This document shows positions 9,705 to 20,740 of a DNA stretch of 64,000 nt, in pieces. Origin of the DNA: Streptomyces sp. ADI95-17. Lineage in GTDB: Bacteria; Actinomycetota; Actinomycetes; Streptomycetales; Streptomycetaceae. The notes beneath the pieces are model-generated. The model was not told the origin of the DNA. It saw only the letters and a list, made by a program, of their open reading frames with translations, and did not search any database. Within the stretch, counting starts at the first letter, position 1. Each line of letters opens with the position of its first letter. The position numbers were made by a program, and so were the translations under genes. The stretch is from contig NZ_ML123046.1 in assembly GCF_003846175.1 (NCBI RefSeq), positions 1 through 64,000 on the forward strand, read 5' to 3'.

Positions 9705-10799
9705 GTGTCACAGCTGCGTACGGTCCAAGTCCTGGGCGGCGGCAGCGCGGGCAGCAGTGCCCACGTCAGCTCGCTTGCCGCGGGACTCGTGGCGAGGGGC
9801 GTGCACGTCACCGTCTGCGCCCCGGCCGAACTGGACCACGCCTACGACTACTCCGGCACGGGCGCCGCTTTCGCGCCGGTACCCCGGCGCAGTGATCCCG
9901 CCGCCGTCGCCGCCCTGCGCGCCGCCTGCCAGACGGCGGACGTCGTCCACGCGCACGGACCGCACGCCGCCGTGCGCGCGGCCCTCGCGCTCGGCGGCCG
10001 GCGCGTCCCGCTGGTCGTCACCTGGCACGCCCGCGCGCACGCCGAGGGGGCCCGCAGTCGGCTGATCCGGCTGATGGAGCGAAGAGCCGCCCGGGCGGCG
10101 GCAGTTGTGCTCGGCACGACCTCAGACCTGGTCGACCGGGCCCGGCACCGGGGCGCGCGCGACGCACGGCTCGCACCGGTCTCCGCCCCCGTCCCCCGAC
10201 TGCCCGCCGCCGCCCACGCGGGCAAGGCGCGGGCCGAACTCGGGGTGGTGGAACGGCCGTTGATCATCGCCCGCGGAAGTCTCGTACCGCATCACGGGTA
10301 CGGGTCACTGCTGGACGCCGCGCGGCTGTGGCGCGAGCTGGACCCCGCGCCGCTCCTGGTCGTCGTGGGCGAAGGCCGCGAACGGGCCGCCCTCCAGCGC
10401 CGGATCAGGAACGAGGAGCTGCCCGTACGGCTCATCGGCAGCCGCGACGACTACGCCGAACTGCTCGCCGCCGCGGATCTGGCCGTGCTGTGCAGCAGCT
10501 GGGAGGCGCGTTCGGTGTCGGCCCAGGAAGCGCTGCGGCTCGGTGTCCCGCTGGTCGCCACCGCGGTCGGCGGTGTGCCCGAACTCGTGGGTGACGCGGC
10601 GGAACTCGTGCCGTACGGCAACGCGGAGGCGCTCGCGCGGGCGGTGGTCAGGCTGCTCGGGGACCCCGGGCGGCGCGCCGAGATGGCGGCCGCCGGGCTC
10701 GCGCAGGCCGCGAGCTGGCCGACCGAGGACGACACGATCGCCCAGGTGCTCAGCGTGTACGACGAGTTGACCCAGCCGCTGGCGGCGCGGACGCGGTGA
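9705..10799 (+). CDS. GT4 family glycosyltransferase
   Basis: 364 residues of GT-B fold. The N-terminal VLGGGSAGSSAHVSSLAAGL loop and VVHAHGPHA segment form the acceptor domain. The C-terminal domain has the donor-binding SWEARSVSAQEALRLGVPLVATAVGG motif with the E-X7-E pattern of GT4 enzymes. It is cytosolic and should transfer a sugar from a nucleotide sugar to an unknown lipid or glycan. Together with the MraY-like neighbour it suggests a small cell-envelope glycan step. The GTG at 9705 is preferred, with GGGAG about 9 bp upstream. Confidence 0.85.
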   Translation: MSQLRTVQVLGGGSAGSSAHVSSLAAGLVARGVHVTVCAPAELDHAYDYSGTGAAFAPVPRRSDPAAVAALRAACQTADVVHAHGPHAAVRAALALGGRRVPLVVTWHARAHAEGARSRLIRLMERRAARAAAVVLGTTSDLVDRARHRGARDARLAPVSAPVPRLPAAAHAGKARAELGVVERPLIIARGSLVPHHGYGSLLDAARLWRELDPAPLLVVVGEGRERAALQRRIRNEELPVRLIGSRDDYAELLAAADLAVLCSSWEARSVSAQEALRLGVPLVATAVGGVPELVGDAAELVPYGNAEALARAVVRLLGDPGRRAEMAAAGLAQAASWPTEDDTIAQVLSVYDELTQPLAARTR

Positions 10800-10811
10800 G
10801 CCGCCGCCCCG

Positions 10812-12437
10812 CTACGAGGTGTGGCGGCGGGCCCGGAGGGCCAGGCTCAGCGCCAGTACCGCCTGCGGGTCGTCCAGGTCGGTGCCGAGCAGCTCGCCGA
10901 TGCGGGCCAGCCGGTTGTACAGCGTCTGACGGTTCAGATGGAGTTCGCGCGCCGTCTCCGCCTTGCGCCCCGCGTGGGCCAGATACGTCTCCAGCGTCGG
11001 CAGCAGCGCCGGGCGCGAGGTGCGGTCGTGATCGCGCAGTGGGCCGATCGCCCGGTCCACGAACGCCGCCAGGTCCGGGTGGTCGCGCAGCCGCCACAGC
11101 AGCAGATCGATGTCGAGGCGCCGGGCGTCGTACCAGGGCCGGTCGCTGAGACCGTGCGCGGCCGTCGCCGTCTCGGCGGCGTGCCGCAGCCCCGCGCCGG
11201 CCGCCGCCCAGCCGCCCGCCACCCCCACCACCACGACCGGCGGATGAGACCCGGCACGCTCCAGCCCGGCGCGCTCCACACCGGCCCGCAGCGCCGCCGC
11301 GACCCGGTCCGCGACCGCCGTGCGCTCCGTCTCGGACCGCAGCCCCAGCAGCACCGGAACCCTGCCCTCCACGGGCCGCACGCCCAGCAGCACCGGCACC
11401 CCCACCGACGAGAGTTCCTCCAGCACCGCCCGCGCCAGCAACGCCCAGTTCCCGGACAGCGAAAGCTCGGGGGCCAGCCGCATCACCACCGGCAGCAGTG
11501 GCATCTCGGCCGGCTTGAAGCCCAGTACGCGGGCCTGCGCGGGCGCGTCCTCCGGCGTGATCCGGCCCTCGGCGAGATCGGTCAGGAAGTCGCCCCGGCC
11601 GCGGGCCGCGAGCTCCTCCTCCTGGCGGGCCTGCATCAGCACCACGGCGAGAATGCCCGCCGCCCGCTCCGCCGCCATCCGGTGCACCGTCACCAGCGGC
11701 CCGGCCACGGCCAGCAGCACCAGCCTGGCCCGTACCGAACCGGAGCCGGGGCCGCCGCCCGGCACGTCCACCAGCACCGAACCGGTGGGCGGGGTCTCAC
11801 GGGCCGCCCGCCCGCCGCGCATCCCGTCCCACACCTGGAGCGGATCGGCGCAGACCGGGCCGGAGCCGGGGCCCGCCGCGTACAGCAGCTGGCCGTCCGC
11901 CGTCTCCAGGAAGACCGGATTGGCCGCGAAGTCCGCCAGGATGCCGAGCACCTGCGGCACCCCGCCCCCGCCCAGGAGCGCCTCCGTACACCTGCGGTGC
12001 ACGTCCTCGGCCTGCCGCAGCAGCGCGTAGTGACCGTTGACGATCTCGGTGTGGATCTCCTCGGTCACCGTCACGAACGGCACCTCGCGGTGCAGCTGCA
12101 CAAGCGGCAGCCCCGCGGCGCGGGCGGCGTCCACTATCGACGCGGGCAGTCTGCTGAAGCGCGGCCCGAGCTCCACCACCAGGGCGGCGATGCCCCGGTC
12201 GGCGAGCCTGCGGACGAAGGCGCGCTGCTCGGCGGGGCGGGTGCCGAGCCCGAGCCCGGTGGTGAGCAGCAGTTCACCGCCCTTGAGCAGCGAGGCGATG
12301 TTCGGGACCTCGCCCGCGTGCACCCAGCGCACCGTACGGTTCAGCCGGTCCGCGCCGGCCACCACCTCCGGGAGCCCGCCGCGCAGCCCCGGCAGTTCGA
12401 GGGCTCGCTGCACGGTGATTCCGCCTTGCGTCTCCAC
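10812..12437 (-). CDS. PucR family transcriptional regulator
   Basis: 541 residues. The N-terminal PucR domain (about residues 7-125) contains TVRWVHAGEVPNIASLLKGG and LLTTGLGLG. A central GGDEF-like/CdaR region follows. The C-terminal HTH_30 domain reads RKAETARELHLNRQTLYNRL. Members act as activators or repressors of amine, purine or amino-acid catabolic genes; the target here is unknown. It is convergent with the glycosyltransferase (12 bp between stops) and divergent from the rhodanese gene, which is a candidate target. The start is a GTG (VETQGGITVQRAL); a GTG at 12414 is an alternative. Confidence 0.85.
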   Translation of the reverse strand: METQGGITVQRALELPGLRGGLPEVVAGADRLNRTVRWVHAGEVPNIASLLKGGELLLTTGLGLGTRPAEQRAFVRRLADRGIAALVVELGPRFSRLPASIVDAARAAGLPLVQLHREVPFVTVTEEIHTEIVNGHYALLRQAEDVHRRCTEALLGGGGVPQVLGILADFAANPVFLETADGQLLYAAGPGSGPVCADPLQVWDGMRGGRAARETPPTGSVLVDVPGGGPGSGSVRARLVLLAVAGPLVTVHRMAAERAAGILAVVLMQARQEEELAARGRGDFLTDLAEGRITPEDAPAQARVLGFKPAEMPLLPVVMRLAPELSLSGNWALLARAVLEELSSVGVPVLLGVRPVEGRVPVLLGLRSETERTAVADRVAAALRAGVERAGLERAGSHPPVVVVGVAGGWAAAGAGLRHAAETATAAHGLSDRPWYDARRLDIDLLLWRLRDHPDLAAFVDRAIGPLRDHDRTSRPALLPTLETYLAHAGRKAETARELHLNRQTLYNRLARIGELLGTDLDDPQAVLALSLALRARRHTS

Positions 12438-12547
12438 TGGCTCTGGCCTCGCGTTTCCACTCGGATCGGACGGCGGTCGCCCCTGATTCAGGAAGGTACC
12501 GGCCCCGGCCGCCGGAGGCGTCGCCGGGGGAGCCACCGGGGGAGCTG

Positions 12548-12577
12548 TTGACACGGGACGAGCGCCGCTGCGATCTT
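12548..12577 (+). promoter_or_regulatory. Possible promoter of the sulfurtransferase gene
   Basis: TTGACA (12548-12553) and GATCTT (12572-12577) are 18 bp apart, an approximate match to a principal-sigma promoter, 80 bp before the start codon. The -10 element is weak. Confidence 0.35.
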
Positions 12578-12656
12578 GTGGACGCCGTGCGGTCCGGGCC
12601 GATCGGCCCCGGCACGCCGGGCGGCCCCGACAGCCGGAACCGGACCTGGAGCAGAC

Positions 12657-13517
12657 ATGGGCGACGACGTGCCGGCGTACCCGAGCGGTCCGGAACTCCC
12701 CGGCCCGCTGGTCGGGGTCGACTGGCTGGCGCGGCGGCTCGGCCGGCCGGGACTGGTGGTGCTCGACGCCTCGGTCGGCGCGCACCGGGGCGGCGAGCGG
12801 CGGATCCCGGGAGCGCGGGCCTTCGACATCGACGGGGCGCTGTCCGACCACTCCGGCCCGTTGCCCCACACGATGCCCGGGGCCGGCCGGTTCACCGAGG
12901 AGCTGCGCTCCCTCGGCGTGAACGGCTCCGACACCGTCGTCGTCCACGACGGCGCGGGAATCTACTCCAGCGCGCGGGCCTGGTGGATGCTGCGGGCGAT
13001 GGGCTTCGACCGGGTCGCGGTGCTCGACGGCGGCCTGCCCGCCTGGGCCGACGCCGGACTGCCGCTGGAGGACACCCTGCCCGGGCCCGCCGTCGAGCCC
13101 GGCGACTTCACCGCACGGCCGCGCCCGGGCATGTTCGTCGGCGCCGACGAGGTGGCGGCGGCGCTGGCCGACCCGGCCGCGGTGGTCCTCGACGCCCGTG
13201 CCCGGGAGCGGTTCACCGGCACCGTCGCCGAACCCCGGCCCGGACTGCGCGCCGGGCACATGCCGGGGGCGGTCAGCCTGCCCTTCGGAGAGCTCCAGCG
13301 CGCCGGGCGGATGCGCCCGGCGCACGAGCTGCGCGCCGTGTTCGCCGCCCTCGCCGGAGAGCGCGAGCGGCTGGTCGTCAGCTGCGGCTCGGGAGTCACC
13401 GCGTGCGTCCTGGCCCTGGGGGCCGAACTGGCGGGGTACCGAGGACAGGCCGTGTACGACGGGTCCTGGAGCGAATGGGGGCTGCCGTCACGGCGGCCCG
13501 TGGTGACCGGGGCGTAG
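12657..13517 (+). CDS. Sulfurtransferase with two rhodanese domains (SseA-like)
   Basis: 286 residues. The first rhodanese domain is the inactive structural repeat (VVLDASVGAHRGG, then VVVHDGAGIYSSARAWWML). The second carries the catalytic Cys in VVSCGSGVTACVLAL. The CGSGVTA loop is the type seen in 3-mercaptopyruvate sulfurtransferases. It moves sulfane sulfur to cyanide or thiols in the cytosol. The ATG at 12657 gives the MGDDVPAY start; the region is divergent from the PucR-type regulator. Confidence 0.87.
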   Translation: MGDDVPAYPSGPELPGPLVGVDWLARRLGRPGLVVLDASVGAHRGGERRIPGARAFDIDGALSDHSGPLPHTMPGAGRFTEELRSLGVNGSDTVVVHDGAGIYSSARAWWMLRAMGFDRVAVLDGGLPAWADAGLPLEDTLPGPAVEPGDFTARPRPGMFVGADEVAAALADPAAVVLDARARERFTGTVAEPRPGLRAGHMPGAVSLPFGELQRAGRMRPAHELRAVFAALAGERERLVVSCGSGVTACVLALGAELAGYRGQAVYDGSWSEWGLPSRRPVVTGA

Positions 13518-13556
13518 GGCCTGCCCGGCTGATCAGGGCCGGACCGACGCGCCAGG

Positions 13557-13598
13557 CCCTTCCGCGACGTCCCTTCCGCGACGTTCCTTCCGCGACGT
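13557..13598. repeat. 14-bp tandem repeat, three copies
   Basis: CCCTTCCGCGACGT is present twice exactly (13557-13570, 13571-13584) and once with a single change (13585-13598). It lies in the gap between the convergent sulfurtransferase and GH15 genes. No role is apparent. Confidence 0.85.
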
Positions 13599-13732
13599 CC
13601 CGCCCGCGCCGGACGCCGCAGGGCCCGCTCTCCGGGCGGACGACGGGACTCCGCGGACGCGCATGGCGCGGCGGCCCGCCGTCGCAGGGGTGACCGGGGC
13701 GGACGGGTCTCCGCCCGCCCCGTGAGCCGGAC

Positions 13733-15535
13733 TCAGCCGACGTAGGCCCCGCTCGCCGTCAGGCGCAGTGCCGTGTCGATCAGCGGCACATGACTGAAGG
13801 CCTGCGGGAAGTTCCCCACCTGGCGCTGGAGCCGGGGATCCCACTCCTCCGCGAGCAGGCCCAGATCATTGCGCAGGGCCAGCAGCCGCTCGAAGAGCTG
13901 GCGGGCCTCGTCGACCCGGCCGATCATCGCCAGATCGTCCGCCAGCCAGAACGAGCAGGCCAGGAACGCGCCCTCGTCGCCCTCCAGGCCGTCGACGCCC
14001 GCGTCCTCGCCCGAGGTGGGGTAGCGCAGCACGAAGCCGTCCTCGGTGGACAGCTCGCGCTGGATCGCCTCGATCGTGCCGATCACGCGCTTGTCGTCCG
14101 GGGGCAGGAAGCCCATCTGCGGGATCAGCAGCAGCGAGGCGTCCAGTTCCTTCGAGCCGTAGGACTGGGTGAAGGTGTTGCGCTCCGGGTCGTAGCCCCG
14201 CTCGCAGACATCGCGGTGGATGTCGTCGCGCAGCTCGTGCAGGCGCTCCAGCGGTCCTTCCGCGTCCCCGGACTCGATGAGCTTGATGGTGCGGTCGACG
14301 GCCACCCAGGCCATCACCTTCGAGTGGACGAAGTGACGGCGCGGCCCGCGCACCTCCCAGATGCCCTCGTCCGGCTCGTCCCAGTGCTTCCCCAGGTACT
14401 CGATCAGCTTGAGCTGGAGGCCGGTCGCGTAGTCGTTGCGGGTCAGGCCGGTCATGTGGGCGAGGTGCAGCGCCTCGGTGACCTCGCCGTACACGTCCAG
14501 CTGGAGCTGGCCCGCCGCGCCGTTGCCGACCCGGACCGGGCCGGAGTTCTCGTAACCGGGCAGCCAGTCCAGCTCGGCCTCGCCCAGCTCGCGCTCGCCC
14601 GCGATGCCGTACATGATCTGGAGGTTCTCCGGGTCGCCGGCGACCGCCCGCAGCAGCCACTCGCGCCAGGCGCGGGCCTCCTCGCGGTAGCCGGTGCGCA
14701 GCAGCGAGGAGAGCGTGATCGCGGCGTCGCGCAGCCAGGTGTAGCGGTAGTCCCAGTTCCGGGAGCCGCCGATGTCCTCCGGCAGGGAGGTGGTCGGCGC
14801 GGCGACGATGCCGCCGGTCGGCGCGTACGTCAGGGCCTTGAGGGTGATCAGCGAGCGGACCACGGCCTCGCGGTAGGGCCCGTGGTACGTGCACTGCTCG
14901 ACCCACTCGCGCCAGAAGTCCGCCGTCGCGTCCAGCGAGCCGTCCGGGTCCGGCAGAGCGGGCGGCTCGTGGTGCGAGGGCTGCCAGCTGATCGTGAACG
15001 CGATCCGGTCACCCGGCGCGACCGTGAAGTCGGAGTACGTCGTGAGGTTCTCGCCGTAGGTCTCGGCGGGGGTGTCCAGCCAGACGGAGTCGGGGCCCGC
15101 GACGGCGACCGTGCGGCCGTCGACCTTGTGCACCCACGGGGTGACCCGTCCGTAGCTGAACCGCATGCGCAGCTCGGAGCGCATCGGCACCCGGCCGCTG
15201 ATCCCTTCCACGATCCGGATCACCTGCGGCGCACCGTCACGCGGCGGCATGAAATCGGTCACTCTGACCGTTCCGCGCGGTGTGTCCCACTCCGATTCCA
15301 GGATGAGGGAGTCCCCGCGGTAGCGGCGGCGGTCCGCGGCCTGCGGCTGCGTCCCCTCCGCCCGTGCCGGACCCAGGCGCCAGAAGCCGTGCTCCTCGGT
15401 ACCCAGCAGTCCTGCGAAGACGGCGTGCGAATCGAAGCGGGGAAGGCACAGCCAGTCCACTGTGCCGTCCCGGCAGACCAGGGCGGCGGTCTGCATGTCT
15501 CCGATGAGTGCGTAATCCTCGATGCGCCCGGCCAC
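13733..15535 (-). CDS. Glycoside hydrolase family 15 protein (trehalase/glucoamylase type)
   Basis: 600 residues. An N-terminal beta-sandwich part (IEDYALIGDMQTAALVCRDG, DWLCLPRFDSHAVFAGLLG) is followed by an alpha/alpha barrel with SLPEDIGGSRNWDYRYTWLR and the FLACSFWLADDLA segment. Acidic catalytic residues are expected in the LPGYENSGPVRVGN and FLACSFW regions. Actinobacterial members include trehalases acting on cytosolic trehalose. No signal peptide is present. The GTG at 15535 is chosen because GGAG lies exactly 6 nt upstream; an ATG at 15541 abuts that site and is unlikely. Confidence 0.88.
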   Translation of the reverse strand: MAGRIEDYALIGDMQTAALVCRDGTVDWLCLPRFDSHAVFAGLLGTEEHGFWRLGPARAEGTQPQAADRRRYRGDSLILESEWDTPRGTVRVTDFMPPRDGAPQVIRIVEGISGRVPMRSELRMRFSYGRVTPWVHKVDGRTVAVAGPDSVWLDTPAETYGENLTTYSDFTVAPGDRIAFTISWQPSHHEPPALPDPDGSLDATADFWREWVEQCTYHGPYREAVVRSLITLKALTYAPTGGIVAAPTTSLPEDIGGSRNWDYRYTWLRDAAITLSSLLRTGYREEARAWREWLLRAVAGDPENLQIMYGIAGERELGEAELDWLPGYENSGPVRVGNGAAGQLQLDVYGEVTEALHLAHMTGLTRNDYATGLQLKLIEYLGKHWDEPDEGIWEVRGPRRHFVHSKVMAWVAVDRTIKLIESGDAEGPLERLHELRDDIHRDVCERGYDPERNTFTQSYGSKELDASLLLIPQMGFLPPDDKRVIGTIEAIQRELSTEDGFVLRYPTSGEDAGVDGLEGDEGAFLACSFWLADDLAMIGRVDEARQLFERLLALRNDLGLLAEEWDPRLQRQVGNFPQAFSHVPLIDTALRLTASGAYVG

Positions 15536-15941
15536 GTGCATCTCCAGTCGAACGGCCTTGTCGCCCCGTAGGGCATTACTGCGGGTCAAGAGGTCGTCGC
15601 AAGGGGTTGTTGTGGGGGATCCTGCGAACAAGTCACCTCGCCCGGGGCAAGTGTCCGAGCAGGATACGACGCACCTGGATGATCCGCGCGACGGTCTCAG
15701 CAACACGTCTGACCCGAACGGGTGTGTGTACGGGCACTCGTGGTGATCATGCGAGGTGGGTGGTGCGGATGCTGCCGGAAGCGGGCTCCCTTCGGCGCTG
15801 ATACCCTGGTAGCCCGTGGACCGGTGGTCGTCCGCAACCGCAGACGAGGCCCCCGAACCGCAGCGACGGCGCCTCCGGAGTCTCCGGACGAAAACGCCGG
15901 TACGCACCTCACGATCGCGACCACGGGAGCCCCCTTTGGCT
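15536..15941. other. Divergent intergenic region between GH15 and pyrG
   Basis: About 400 bp with no convincing gene. It must hold the promoters of both neighbours. A short dyad, ACCCG-AA-CGGGT, lies at 15712-15723. I could not place a convincing -35/-10 pair and saw no obvious attenuator ahead of pyrG. Confidence 0.5.
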
Positions 15942-17627
<1,686 letters not shown>

Positions 17628-17655
17628 TCCGGCGCCGCACAGGCGTTAACGTTGA

Positions 17656-17702
17656 CCGGGGTACGCGTCCTTCGAAGGACGCGTACCCCGGTTTCTGTTT
17701 TT
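17656..17702. terminator. Strong pyrG terminator
   Basis: A perfect 17-bp stem (17656-17672 with 17675-17691) with a CG loop is followed by TTTCTGTTTTT. It lies directly before the Nudix gene's GGGAGG site, so it separates the two genes or limits read-through. Confidence 0.92.
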
Positions 17703-17717
17703 CGTGGGAGGACGTAG

Positions 17718-18344
17718 ATGGGTTTCCAGGACACGCCCGAGGAGTGGCAGGTCACCGCGACCGAGACGCCCTTCGCCGGCAACAAGACCAGCGTCCGCAC
17801 CGACGAAGTGGTGATGCCGGACGGCACGGTCGTACGCCGCGACTACCAGGTCCACCCGGGCTCGGTCGCCGTGCTCGCGCTCGACGACGACAACCGGGTC
17901 GTCGTGCTGCGGCAGTACCGCCACCCGGTGCGCCACAAGCTCTGGGAGATCCCGGCCGGACTGCTCGACGTCCCCGGTGAGAACCCGCTGCACGCGGCGC
18001 AGCGCGAGCTCTACGAGGAGGCGTACGTCAAGGCCGAGGACTGGCGGGTGCTGACCGACGTCTACACCACACCGGGCGGCTGCGACGAGGCCGTACGGAT
18101 CTTCCTGGCCCGCGGTCTCTCCGAGGCCGACGGGGAGCGCTTCGAGGTCTCCGAGGAGGAGGCCGACATGGAGCTGGCCCGGGTGCCGCTCCAGGAGCTG
18201 GTACGGGGCGTGCTCGCGGGGGAGCTGCACAACAACTGCCTGGTGGTGGGCGTCCTCTCGCTCGCGGCGGTGCTCGCCGGTGACGGGATCGATTCGCTGC
18301 GCCCGGCCGACGCGCCGTGGCCGGCCCGCCCGTTCGAGGCCTGA
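17718..18344 (+). CDS. Nudix hydrolase, ADP-ribose pyrophosphatase type
   Basis: 208 residues. The Nudix box is GLLDVPGENPLHAAQRELYEEA (about residues 85-106), with the metal-binding REXXEE core seen as RELYEE. QYRHPVRHKLWEIPAG is the usual segment before the box in ADP-ribose pyrophosphatases. It should cleave ADP-ribose or similar nucleoside diphosphates, removing a reactive NAD breakdown product. A clear GGGAGG site precedes the ATG by about 6 bp. Confidence 0.9.
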   Translation: MGFQDTPEEWQVTATETPFAGNKTSVRTDEVVMPDGTVVRRDYQVHPGSVAVLALDDDNRVVVLRQYRHPVRHKLWEIPAGLLDVPGENPLHAAQRELYEEAYVKAEDWRVLTDVYTTPGGCDEAVRIFLARGLSEADGERFEVSEEEADMELARVPLQELVRGVLAGELHNNCLVVGVLSLAAVLAGDGIDSLRPADAPWPARPFEA

Positions 18345-18376
18345 CGGGCCGTAGCGCCGCCGAACGGTGCACACCG

Positions 18377-18419
18377 AGGTCCTTCGATCGGACAAGATGC
18401 TGATCCGATCGGGGGACCT
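18377..18419. terminator. Hairpin terminator after the Nudix gene
   Basis: AGGTCCTTCGATCGGA and TCCGATCGGGGGACCT pair over 16 bp in RNA if two U-G wobbles are allowed, around an 11-nt loop. There is no T run. It probably ends the Nudix transcript, but a protein-binding site is not excluded. Confidence 0.55.
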
Positions 18420-18533
18420 CTGCGTCGTGCTCAGCCGTGCTCGAAGGAAAACGCCCGCACGCCTGAACTACGCTCACAATGCCCTGACCGGAGTCCCGGC
18501 GGGCGACGCGTGCAGCGAAGTGGAGCGTGGCCC

Positions 18534-20597
18534 GTGACGGATCAGGCGGTGGACACCAGCGGCCCGGCCGAGGCAGCGGGAACCGAGGAGCCGTCCGGTA
18601 CCGCCCCACCCCAATTCTTCGGCCGAGCCCGCGAGTTGAAGGAGCTGCGGGCCGACATCGAACGGGCCGGCCTGGACACCCTGGCCGGCCGCAAGGCCGC
18701 CCGCGCCCGGGTCCTGCTGATCGCCGGACGCCCCGGCTCCGGACGCACCGCGCTCGCCGGTGAGCTCACCCGGCGGCTGCTCGCCGAGGGCGACCACCCC
18801 GACGGACTGTTCCGGGTCAGGCTCACCGACCCCGGCGGCGTGCCGGTGCCCACCGAGCGCACCGCCCGCGAGCTGCTCGACCGGATGGGGGTGACCGGGC
18901 CGCCCGGCGCGGACGGGGACGAGCTCTCCGGGATGGTCCGCGACGAGCTCGCCGGACGCCGCGCCCTGCTGCTCCTGGACGACGCGGTGGACGCGGAACA
19001 GGTCGACCCGCTGCTTCCCGACAACCCGGACTGCCTGGTCGTCGCCACGTCCGGGGGCCCGCTCACCGGCATCCCGGGCGTCCGCCCCTGCACCATCGGC
19101 GGCCTGGACGCGGGCTCCGCCGTGCGGCTGCTCGCCCGCACCATCGGAGAGGTCAGGATCACCGTCGATCCGCGGACCGCCGAGACCCTCGCCGAGGAGT
19201 GCGGCGCACTTCCGGCCGCCCTGGTGATGGTCGCCGGCTGGCTCGCCGCCCGGCCCATGGCATCGGTCGCCGATGTCACCAGGCAACTGCGCGAACTGCC
19301 GGACGACACCGAGCAGTCCACCGGCTCCCGGCCGCTGGCCCGGGCCTTCCGGCTGGTCCACGAATCGCTGCCGCCGACCGCCGCCCGGATACTGCGACTG
19401 CTCGCCCTCGCCCCCGCCGGTCTCGCCGACGCCCACACCGCGTCCGCGCTGGCCGGCTGCTCCGTCTCGGCCGCCCAGACGACCCTCGACGACTTCGTGG
19501 CCCTGGGACTGCTGCACACCAATGGGGCGGACCAGCCGCAGTACGAGGTGCCCGGCTGCCTCGCACCGCTGCTGCGGGCGCTGCTGGAGGCCAGGGACCG
19601 GCCGGCCGAGGTCCAGCTGGCCCGCGCCCGGATGCTGGAGCGCACCGTACGGCTGCTGCAGTCCTGCCGGGCGGTGACCGAACCCGAGGGCTCACCGGCC
19701 CGCCGGAAGCTCGCCGGGCTTCCGCGGTCGCTGCGCTTCCCCAACCCCGAGGCGGCCGCCGAATGGCTGCGGATCCGCCGGCCGGCCCTGCTGGCCTCGG
19801 CCCGGATCGCCGTCGAGGACGGTGAACTCGACACCCTGGCAAGGCGGTTGGTGTCCGCGCTGGTGCGGGCGCTGGCCGTGCACCGGGGTACCGAGGCCGC
19901 CGCACCCGAGCTGTACGGACTGCACGGTCTGGTGCTGGCCGTCGCCGAGCGGCGCGAGCTGCCGCGCGAGCGGGCCGCCGCGCTGCTCAACCTCGCCGAC
20001 CTCGACGCCAGGACCGGCCGCACCCGGGAGGCGCTGGCCCGCTACCGGGCCGCGCTGGACGCCGGACGGGCGGCGAAGGACCTGTACGCCACCGGCCGCG
20101 CGATGGAATCCGTAGGCGGCGCCTATGCCGAGCTGGGGGACTTCCAGCGGGCCTCCGACTGGTACGGCCGCGCGCTGGCGCAGCGGCTCACCCAGGGGGA
20201 GCGGGCCGACGAGGCGCGGCTGTACGGGCGGCTCGGCGCCGTCCACACCTACGCCGGGCGGTACGGCGAGGCGCTGCGGAACTGGCGCGCCGCGGCGGCT
20301 GGGTACCGCAGGCTCGGCGACGTGCCGGCCCAGGCGCGGGCGCTCAGCGAGGCGGCGCGGGTGCAGGAGTACGCGGGCCGGCCGCACGAGTCCCTGCACA
20401 CCTGCCAGGAGGCCGTCGAGTGGGCCAGGCGGGCCGGTGACGTACGGCTCCAGGCGGCGCTGGAGCTCCGGCTGGCGGACACGCTCGACAGGCTCGGCGA
20501 CCCGGCCGCGGCAGGGCTGCACCGGGGTCTGGCCGACAGATTGCTGGGCCAGGAGGGTGTGACCTGCGAAATCCGTAGTGCGGCGACTGAAAATTAA
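18534..20597 (+). CDS. NB-ARC/STAND-like ATPase with C-terminal TPR repeats
   Basis: 687 residues. After a short disordered N-terminus comes FFGRARELKELRADIERAG, then the P-loop AGRPGSGRTAL (about residue 68), a Walker B-like ALLLLDDAVD and a winged-helix region (ARILRLLALAPAGLADAH). From about residue 470 TPR motifs follow (AALLNLADLDARTGRTREAL, AMESVGGAYAELGDFQRA, ARLYGRLGAVHTYAGRYGEA). It lacks the SARP DNA-binding domain of AfsR, so it is a stand-alone sensor/switch ATPase of unknown signal. The GTG at 18534 has GGAG 8 bp upstream. It is unrelated by sequence to its neighbours. Confidence 0.78.
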   Translation: MTDQAVDTSGPAEAAGTEEPSGTAPPQFFGRARELKELRADIERAGLDTLAGRKAARARVLLIAGRPGSGRTALAGELTRRLLAEGDHPDGLFRVRLTDPGGVPVPTERTARELLDRMGVTGPPGADGDELSGMVRDELAGRRALLLLDDAVDAEQVDPLLPDNPDCLVVATSGGPLTGIPGVRPCTIGGLDAGSAVRLLARTIGEVRITVDPRTAETLAEECGALPAALVMVAGWLAARPMASVADVTRQLRELPDDTEQSTGSRPLARAFRLVHESLPPTAARILRLLALAPAGLADAHTASALAGCSVSAAQTTLDDFVALGLLHTNGADQPQYEVPGCLAPLLRALLEARDRPAEVQLARARMLERTVRLLQSCRAVTEPEGSPARRKLAGLPRSLRFPNPEAAAEWLRIRRPALLASARIAVEDGELDTLARRLVSALVRALAVHRGTEAAAPELYGLHGLVLAVAERRELPRERAAALLNLADLDARTGRTREALARYRAALDAGRAAKDLYATGRAMESVGGAYAELGDFQRASDWYGRALAQRLTQGERADEARLYGRLGAVHTYAGRYGEALRNWRAAAAGYRRLGDVPAQARALSEAARVQEYAGRPHESLHTCQEAVEWARRAGDVRLQAALELRLADTLDRLGDPAAAGLHRGLADRLLGQEGVTCEIRSAATEN

Positions 20598-20610
20598 TGC
20601 TTTGTAAGGC

Positions 20611-20638
20611 TAGACAGCGCGAAACCCTTCATTAGACT
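20611..20638 (+). promoter_or_regulatory. Probable ald promoter
   Basis: TAGACA (20611-20616), 16 bp and TAGACT (20633-20638) make a good principal-sigma promoter, about 100 bp before the alanine dehydrogenase start, in a locally AT-richer stretch. Confidence 0.6.
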
Positions 20639-20685
20639 GGCTCTGCCGCGTGTGTTCGCGGTGTCTCCATTTACGTAGTGTCTAT

Positions 20686-20710
20686 CCGGGTATGTATAGC
20701 TATGCCCGGG
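20686..20710. promoter_or_regulatory. Inverted repeat in the ald leader
   Basis: CCGGG (20686-20690) and CCCGG (20705-20709) flank the perfect 8-bp palindrome ATAGCTAT (20696-20703). It lies between the probable promoter and the ribosome-binding site, where an AldR-type Lrp/AsnC regulator could bind. This is a suggestion from position and symmetry only. Confidence 0.4.
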
Positions 20711-20740
20711 TAACCCTCTGAGCCAAGGACCGTGATCGAC

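Noticed and set aside
12548..12577. A sure promoter call for the sulfurtransferase
   Set aside because: The -35 is perfect, but the -10 fits poorly, so it is listed only as possible.
10812..13325. Reading the PucR regulator as an 837-residue protein
   Set aside because: The upstream part overlaps the sulfurtransferase gene and has shadow-frame composition; the PucR homology begins at the chosen GTG.
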